From contig CALXVG010000009.1 in assembly GCA_944391955.1 (NCBI GenBank), forward strand, positions 1 through 38,431: DNA of 38,431 bases. Reading direction: 5' to 3'. Positions 34,906 to 38,431 of the stretch are shown here, in pieces; position 1 is the stretch's first letter, and every line of letters begins with the position of its first letter. The DNA is from an uncultured Clostridia bacterium (GTDB lineage: Bacteria > Bacillota > Clostridia > TANB77 > CAG-508). Position numbers and translations under genes: made by a program. The notes under the pieces were generated by a model that saw nothing but the letters and a program-made list of their open reading frames with translations, was not told the origin of the DNA and searched no databases.

Positions 34906-35434
34906 TTACGACAAAAAATGCCAAAATGCGACAGAAATCAGCATTCCTACGAAATCTGCTATAAGTGCAGCAAGTAACACAAATCTAGTTTTTCTAATTC
35001 CCACAACACTTGTATATATAGCTATTATATATAAAGTTGTTTCTGTTGACCCCATTATTGTTGATGTTATTAATCCTATTTTACTATCTACTCCATATGT
35101 TTGCATAATATCTGTTCCTACTACAATAGATGCACTTCCTGAAATAGGTCTCAACAATGCAAGAGGCATTATCTCACTTGGTATATTTAATAAATTAGTA
35201 ATCGGTGATATTATATTTATAAAAAAATCTAATATTCCAGAATTTCTTAATAATCCGAATAGCAAGAAATATTCCTATTAGTGTTGGAAATAATTTAAAA
35301 ACTATTTCTATACCTTCTTTAGCACCTTCCAAAAAAGTATCAAACATATTAATTTTTTCTTTTATTCCAAAAGATATAATTATTAATATTGTCATAGGAA
35401 GTGCCATGTTAGAAAAATAATTAATTATATTCAT
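34906..35434 (-). CDS. spmB: spore maturation protein SpmB, read through a +1 frameshift at an in-frame CGG
   Basis: The first frame (from 35434) matches the start of SpmB (GAKEGIEIVFKLFPTLIGIFLAI) but turns at codon 60 into RIIKKFW and stops at 79 aa. The correct continuation, GLLRNSGILDFFI...ALLRPISGSASIVVGTD, lies in the +1 frame. GCT ATT CGG ATT becomes AIGLLR if the C of CGG (35257) is skipped, giving 175 aa, near the usual 178. The spanning region then aligns without gaps with known SpmB (AIxxxRxSGxxDF). SpmB is a membrane protein needed for spore core dehydration. It could be a pseudogene or a sequence error, or recoded by the same rule as the coupling ATPase. Confidence 0.85.
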
Positions 35435-35435
35435 T

Positions 35436-36011
35436 TTACCATCTCTTCATTAATAGTTTTGATACGGTTACTGCAGCTATTGCTGCCCCTATTGTTGCTA
35501 CCCACACAGCCAGAATCATCCCTGTTGGATTTTTTGAATCTAATGAACTTCTTATTGCAATTACTGTAGTTGGAATTATTTGTATTGACGCTGTGTTTAA
35601 AATTATAAACATAGCCATAGAATTACTCAGTATTTTTTTATCTTTATTTTTTTTCTGCATAGATTTCATTGCGTTCAAACCTACTGGAGTTGCTGCATTA
35701 CCTAATCCCATCATATTTGCAACAATATTCATAGAAATTTCGCCATATGCCTTTTCCCCTTTCGGAATATCCGGAAACAAAAATCGTAATATTGGATTTA
35801 ATATTTTTTTTAATTTATCAATTATGCTTGTTTTTTCAGCAATTTTTATTATTCCATTCCATAAACATATTGTCCCAAGCAGTTTAATCGTCATCTGAAC
35901 AGCATTTTCTACTGAATCAAATATTGCAAAATTGATATTTTCTATTTTTCCTAAGCAAAGTGCATATATTATTGAGATAATAATAAATAAAGGCCATATA
36001 ATATTTAACAT
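35436..36011 (-). CDS. spmA: spore maturation protein SpmA
   Basis: The 191-aa protein has about four to five hydrophobic segments and the conserved GLGNAATPVGLNAMKSMQ (about 101-118) and NTASIQIIPTTVIAIR (about 139-154) of the SpmA/nucleoside recognition family. SpmA and SpmB act together in the forespore or mother-cell membrane during spore core dehydration. Its stop precedes the spmB start by one base, so both are cotranscribed. Unlike spmB it has no frameshift. AGAGGAAAAAG precedes the ATG. Confidence 0.9.
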   Translation of the reverse strand: MLNIIWPLFIIISIIYALCLGKIENINFAIFDSVENAVQMTIKLLGTICLWNGIIKIAEKTSIIDKLKKILNPILRFLFPDIPKGEKAYGEISMNIVANMMGLGNAATPVGLNAMKSMQKKNKDKKILSNSMAMFIILNTASIQIIPTTVIAIRSSLDSKNPTGMILAVWVATIGAAIAAVTVSKLLMKRW

Positions 36012-36089
36012 TTTTCTTTTTCCTCTATCTAATTCTATTCAGTATTTTATTTATAATTCCTAAAACATATGGAAAAGTCACTGTTTGTG

Positions 36090-36118
36090 TTGACCAAAAA
36101 TATTTTTTATGATATCAT
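36090..36118 (+). promoter_or_regulatory. promoter of the AbrB-like regulator
   Basis: TTGACC (36090-36095), a 17-bp spacer and TATCAT (36113-36118) lie 32 bases before the ATG at 36150. Confidence 0.7.
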
Positions 36119-36149
36119 TAATTAAAATTATAAGGAAAGAGGTTTTTTA

Positions 36150-36410
36150 ATGAAAACGACTGGTGTTATAAGAAGAGTAGATGAATTGGGTAGAGTAGTG
36201 ATACCTATTGATATGAGAACTCAACTGGGAATAGTCGAAAAAGATCCTCTTGAAATATATGTAGAAGGCGATTCTATTATATTAAAAAAATATGAGCAAA
36301 AATGTGTGTTTTGTGGAAATACTAAGAAATTATCAAATTATGAAAATAAAATTATTTGTAAAAAATGCATAAATAATATTTCTAAATTAAATAATCACCT
36401 TCAGCAGTAA
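36150..36410 (+). CDS. AbrB-family transition-state regulator with C-terminal zinc ribbon
   Basis: The 86-aa protein has the AbrB swapped-hairpin DNA-binding domain (MKTTGVIRRVDELGRVVIPI, then MRTQLGIVEKDPLEIYVEGD, about 1-50). A Cys pair plus Cys pair (CVFCGN near 54 and CKKC near 74) resembles a small zinc ribbon. AbrB-type proteins control stationary-phase genes. AAAGAGG precedes the ATG. Which genes it controls is unknown. Confidence 0.88.
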   Translation: MKTTGVIRRVDELGRVVIPIDMRTQLGIVEKDPLEIYVEGDSIILKKYEQKCVFCGNTKKLSNYENKIICKKCINNISKLNNHLQQ

Positions 36411-36426
36411 GCTGTTGGTGATTATT
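36390..36426. terminator. bidirectional terminator between abrB-like and rsmI
   Basis: AATAATCACC pairs with GGTGATTATT, with an inner CAGC/GCTG stem. It overlaps the abrB-like stop codon and has T-rich tails on both strands. Confidence 0.8.
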
Positions 36427-36427
36427 T

Positions 36428-37255
36428 TTATTTTTTTATAAAATATTGATAAATTTCATTTTTATTTTTTTCTCTATCACTTGCAATTTTTTTTATGATT
36501 TCTTTTTTATTATAACCTTTATTTAAATAATATTCATAATGTGCCTCTAATGATAATTCATTTAGTATTAAATTTTCTTTTTCTCTGTTTTTATTTCCTT
36601 CAATTAAAATCACATATTCTCCTTTAGGCTCTATTATTTTTTCTAAACATGTTTTTAAATCTGTTCTATAATATTCTTCATGGATTTTTGTTATTTCTCT
36701 TGCCAAAACAACATTTCTATTTCCAAAAATTTCTAACATTTTCTTTAAACTGTTTATCAATTTGTGTGGTGCTTCATAAAAAATCAAAGTCCTGCACTCT
36801 TTTTTCAATTCTTCTAATTTATTTTTCTTCTCTGTTTGATTTACCGGTAAAAATCCTACAAATAAAAACTCATCTGTATTTAATCCAGAGCATATCAATG
36901 CATTTATTAATGCACATGCTCCAGGAATAGGAATAACGGTTATGTCTTTTTCTATACACTTTTTGACAATTTCTGCTCCTGGATCCGATATTCCTGGTGT
37001 TCCTGCATCAGATACTAAGGCTATATTCGTACCATTTAATAATTTATCAATTAATATTTCTGATTTATTTTTTTCAGTTTGTTTATAATAACTTATTAAA
37101 GGTTTTTTTATCTCCAAATAATTCAATAATTTTAAAGTATGTCTTGTATCTTCTGCAGCAATTAGATCTACCTCTTTTAAAATCCTTATTGCTCTTATAG
37201 TGATATCTTCTAAATTTCCAATGGGTGTTGCCACTAAATATAATTTGCCTTTCAT
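36428..37255 (-). CDS. rsmI: 16S rRNA 2'-O-ribose C1402 methyltransferase
   Basis: The 275-aa SAM-dependent tetrapyrrole-methylase-fold enzyme starts MKGKLYLVATPIGNLEDITI. It contains AAEDTRHTLKLL (about 33-44), ALVSDAGTPGISDPG (about 79-93) and PGACALINAL (about 110), all conserved in RsmI. It modifies C1402 in the decoding centre. It lies 12 bases after trmN6-like and is probably cotranscribed. Confidence 0.94.
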   Translation of the reverse strand: MKGKLYLVATPIGNLEDITIRAIRILKEVDLIAAEDTRHTLKLLNYLEIKKPLISYYKQTEKNKSEILIDKLLNGTNIALVSDAGTPGISDPGAEIVKKCIEKDITVIPIPGACALINALICSGLNTDEFLFVGFLPVNQTEKKNKLEELKKECRTLIFYEAPHKLINSLKKMLEIFGNRNVVLAREITKIHEEYYRTDLKTCLEKIIEPKGEYVILIEGNKNREKENLILNELSLEAHYEYYLNKGYNKKEIIKKIASDREKNKNEIYQYFIKK

Positions 37256-37267
37256 AAATATTTCTCC

Positions 37268-38005
37268 TTATTCTTTATTATAAATTTTTTTAATTTCTGA
37301 TGTATAACTTCCATCCTCATTATATACATATAATGGTCTGTCTATCTGTAAAAAAGCATTTCCATTTTTTACAGCTTTAATTAATACTAAATTTGCTGGC
37401 ATATTCATTTTAGGATGGATTAATCTAATTTTCTTTATTTCAAGTTTATTTTTTCTAAAAGCTTCTACAATATCTATTAGTCGATCTGGTCTATGAACCA
37501 TATAGACTTCACCTTTATCTTTTAATAATGTATTTGACACTCTTGCAATATCATATATTGTACATTCTATTTCATGTCTAGAAATTAATTTTTCACGATT
37601 TTCATTTTCCAATCCACTGTTTTTTTTCATATATGGCGGATTAGTTACTATAGCATCATATCTATTATTCGGTAAAATTTTTATTAATTCTTTTATGTCT
37701 GCATTCATTATTTTTATTTTATTTTGTAAATTATTTAATTCTACACTTCTCTTGGCCATTTCTGCAACATTTTCTTGTATTTCTATTCCTATAATATTTT
37801 TAATACTTGTCTTTGCTGATAACAAAATTGAAATAATTCCTGTTCCCGTTCCTAAGTCTAATACTGTTGTATCCTTCTTTATATCACTAGCAAAATCAGA
37901 TAATAATACACTATCAATTCCAAAACAAAAGCCATTTTTATTTTGTATTATTTTTAAATTATTAATTTGTAAATCATCAATTCTTTCATTTTCTTTTAAC
38001 TTCAT
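37268..38005 (-). CDS. tRNA1(Val) A37 N6-methyltransferase-like (TrmN6/YabB)
   Basis: The start at 38005 (MKLKENERIDDLQ) is favoured because GGAG lies six bases before it and the N-terminus then matches the family; an ATG at 38023 is possible. The 245-aa protein has the SAM-binding motif VLDLGTGTGIISIL (about 47-60) and the catalytic NPPY in AIVTNPPYMKKN (about 120-131), which marks adenine or amide N-methylation. The pairing with rsmI is common in Firmicutes (yabB-yazA-rsmI). Confidence 0.85.
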   Translation of the reverse strand: MKLKENERIDDLQINNLKIIQNKNGFCFGIDSVLLSDFASDIKKDTTVLDLGTGTGIISILLSAKTSIKNIIGIEIQENVAEMAKRSVELNNLQNKIKIMNADIKELIKILPNNRYDAIVTNPPYMKKNSGLENENREKLISRHEIECTIYDIARVSNTLLKDKGEVYMVHRPDRLIDIVEAFRKNKLEIKKIRLIHPKMNMPANLVLIKAVKNGNAFLQIDRPLYVYNEDGSYTSEIKKIYNKE

Positions 38006-38077
38006 TTTGTTCTCCATTAACATTATTAAATTTTTAGAATATTATATAATAAAATTATAAAATTTCAAGGAGTAATT

Positions 38078-38212
38078 ATGGATAAAAATAACAAATTAAA
38101 TATTTCTGAAAAAAAAGACTGTTTTATACACTCTTTAAAAGAAGTAAATTATTTTCTATGTAATATTAATAAATTATTTTTTGCAAAAAAAATAATAAAA
38201 AAAATAAAATAA
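38078..38212 (+). CDS. unknown 44-aa small protein
   Basis: The ATG at 38078 follows AAGGAG at the right distance. The product begins MDKNNKLNISEKKDCFIHSL and ends KKIIKKIK, with a hydrophobic middle flanked by lysines and no clear membrane helix. It is too short and too AT-rich for a family call. The ribosome binding site is the main evidence. Confidence 0.45.
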   Translation: MDKNNKLNISEKKDCFIHSLKEVNYFLCNINKLFFAKKIIKKIK

Positions 38213-38431
38213 TTAATTTTTAATATATAAAATAATTGAATTAATTTAGAAGTTTTATTTATATTATTTTTTAAAATTAATTTCTTTTTTAATTTATTAT
38301 GAATTAATTAACTTTATTTTTATAATTAAATTTATTTATCTTTATTTTATTATGAATTAATTAATTTTATTTTCTATAATTTTTTCTTTTTTATAAAAAA
38401 AATAAATAATTAATTTAATTTTATTAATTAT
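38213..38431. other. extremely A/T-rich terminal stretch with direct repeats
   Basis: I count very few G or C bases in 219 bp. The 19-base sequence at 38293-38311 recurs exactly at 38346-38364 (53-bp spacing), within longer similar stretches. No gene is visible. It could be a long intergenic region, a decayed region, or a contig end. Confidence 0.55.

Noticed and set aside
19531..35260. Explaining both CGG frameshifts as simple base-calling errors
   Set aside because: I cannot exclude it, but neither lies in a homopolymer, both add the same base in the same codon context, and both yield the only in-frame CGGs in native genes. I keep errors as the stated alternative rather than the main reading.

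Overview
The window is about 38 kb of a very AT-rich chromosome. I read it as an uncultured, spore-forming (or formerly spore-forming) member of the Clostridia. The supporting features are the rpmG-secE-nusG-rplKAJL cluster with a Firmicutes-type L10 leader, the DnaD/DnaI-type primosome pair, spoIIR, spmA and spmB, an AbrB-type regulator, and strong AGGAGG ribosome binding sites. Many -35/-10 pairs sit exactly 17 bp apart, arginine is mostly AGA, and dapL, rubrerythrin and an eukaryote-like ileS suit an anaerobe.

Layout. 1-2065: 3' part missing from a BspA-like leucine-rich-repeat surface protein with a pilin-like leader (minus). 2283-2650: a stand-alone cassette with an unknown 79-aa Cys-rich gene of much higher GC. 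2644-6579: ABC-F ATPase, CorA-type transporter and dapL (minus). 6677-7601: a RAYT transposase flanked by inverted REP-like repeats. 7640-11293: the ribosomal protein/secE/nusG operon (minus). 11374-13425: dnaD and dnaI-like helicase loading genes (plus). 13426-17373: a 72-bp palindromic repeat, rubrerythrin and ileS. 17412-20817: an operon with an unknown protein, a 41-aa protein, an orphan VirD4/TraG coupling ATPase and a nucleotidase. 20840-26901: yhaN/yhaO-like repair genes, yqeK, ddl and murF. 27065-30842: TtcA-like tRNA thiolase, phosphohexomutase and UDP-sugar pyrophosphorylase. 30956-34528: unknown gene, spoIIR, murA and a WalJ/YycJ-like hydrolase. 34529-36011: a structured non-coding stretch, then spmB and spmA. 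36090-38212: abrB-like, rsmI, trmN6-like and a 44-aa gene. 38213-38431: almost pure A/T.

Functional themes are envelope and peptidoglycan precursors (dapL supplies meso-DAP; pgm and the pyrophosphorylase supply UDP-sugar; murA, ddl and murF build the precursor), translation, DNA replication and repair, and sporulation.

The most unusual observation concerns the arginine codon CGG. Scanning by eye, I found no in-frame CGG in any intact native gene of the window, although CGG occurs about forty times out of frame and comparably GC-rich codons such as CCG are used. The only in-frame CGGs outside the foreign-looking 79-aa gene lie exactly where two conserved genes, the VirD4-like ATPase and spmB, are broken by one extra base. 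In both, skipping the C of CGG restores the full-length protein. This suggests that CGG is unassigned or starved in this lineage and acts as a +1 frameshift site. A third one-base excess, in an A8 run of rpmG, looks like a homopolymer slippage site or a base-calling error.
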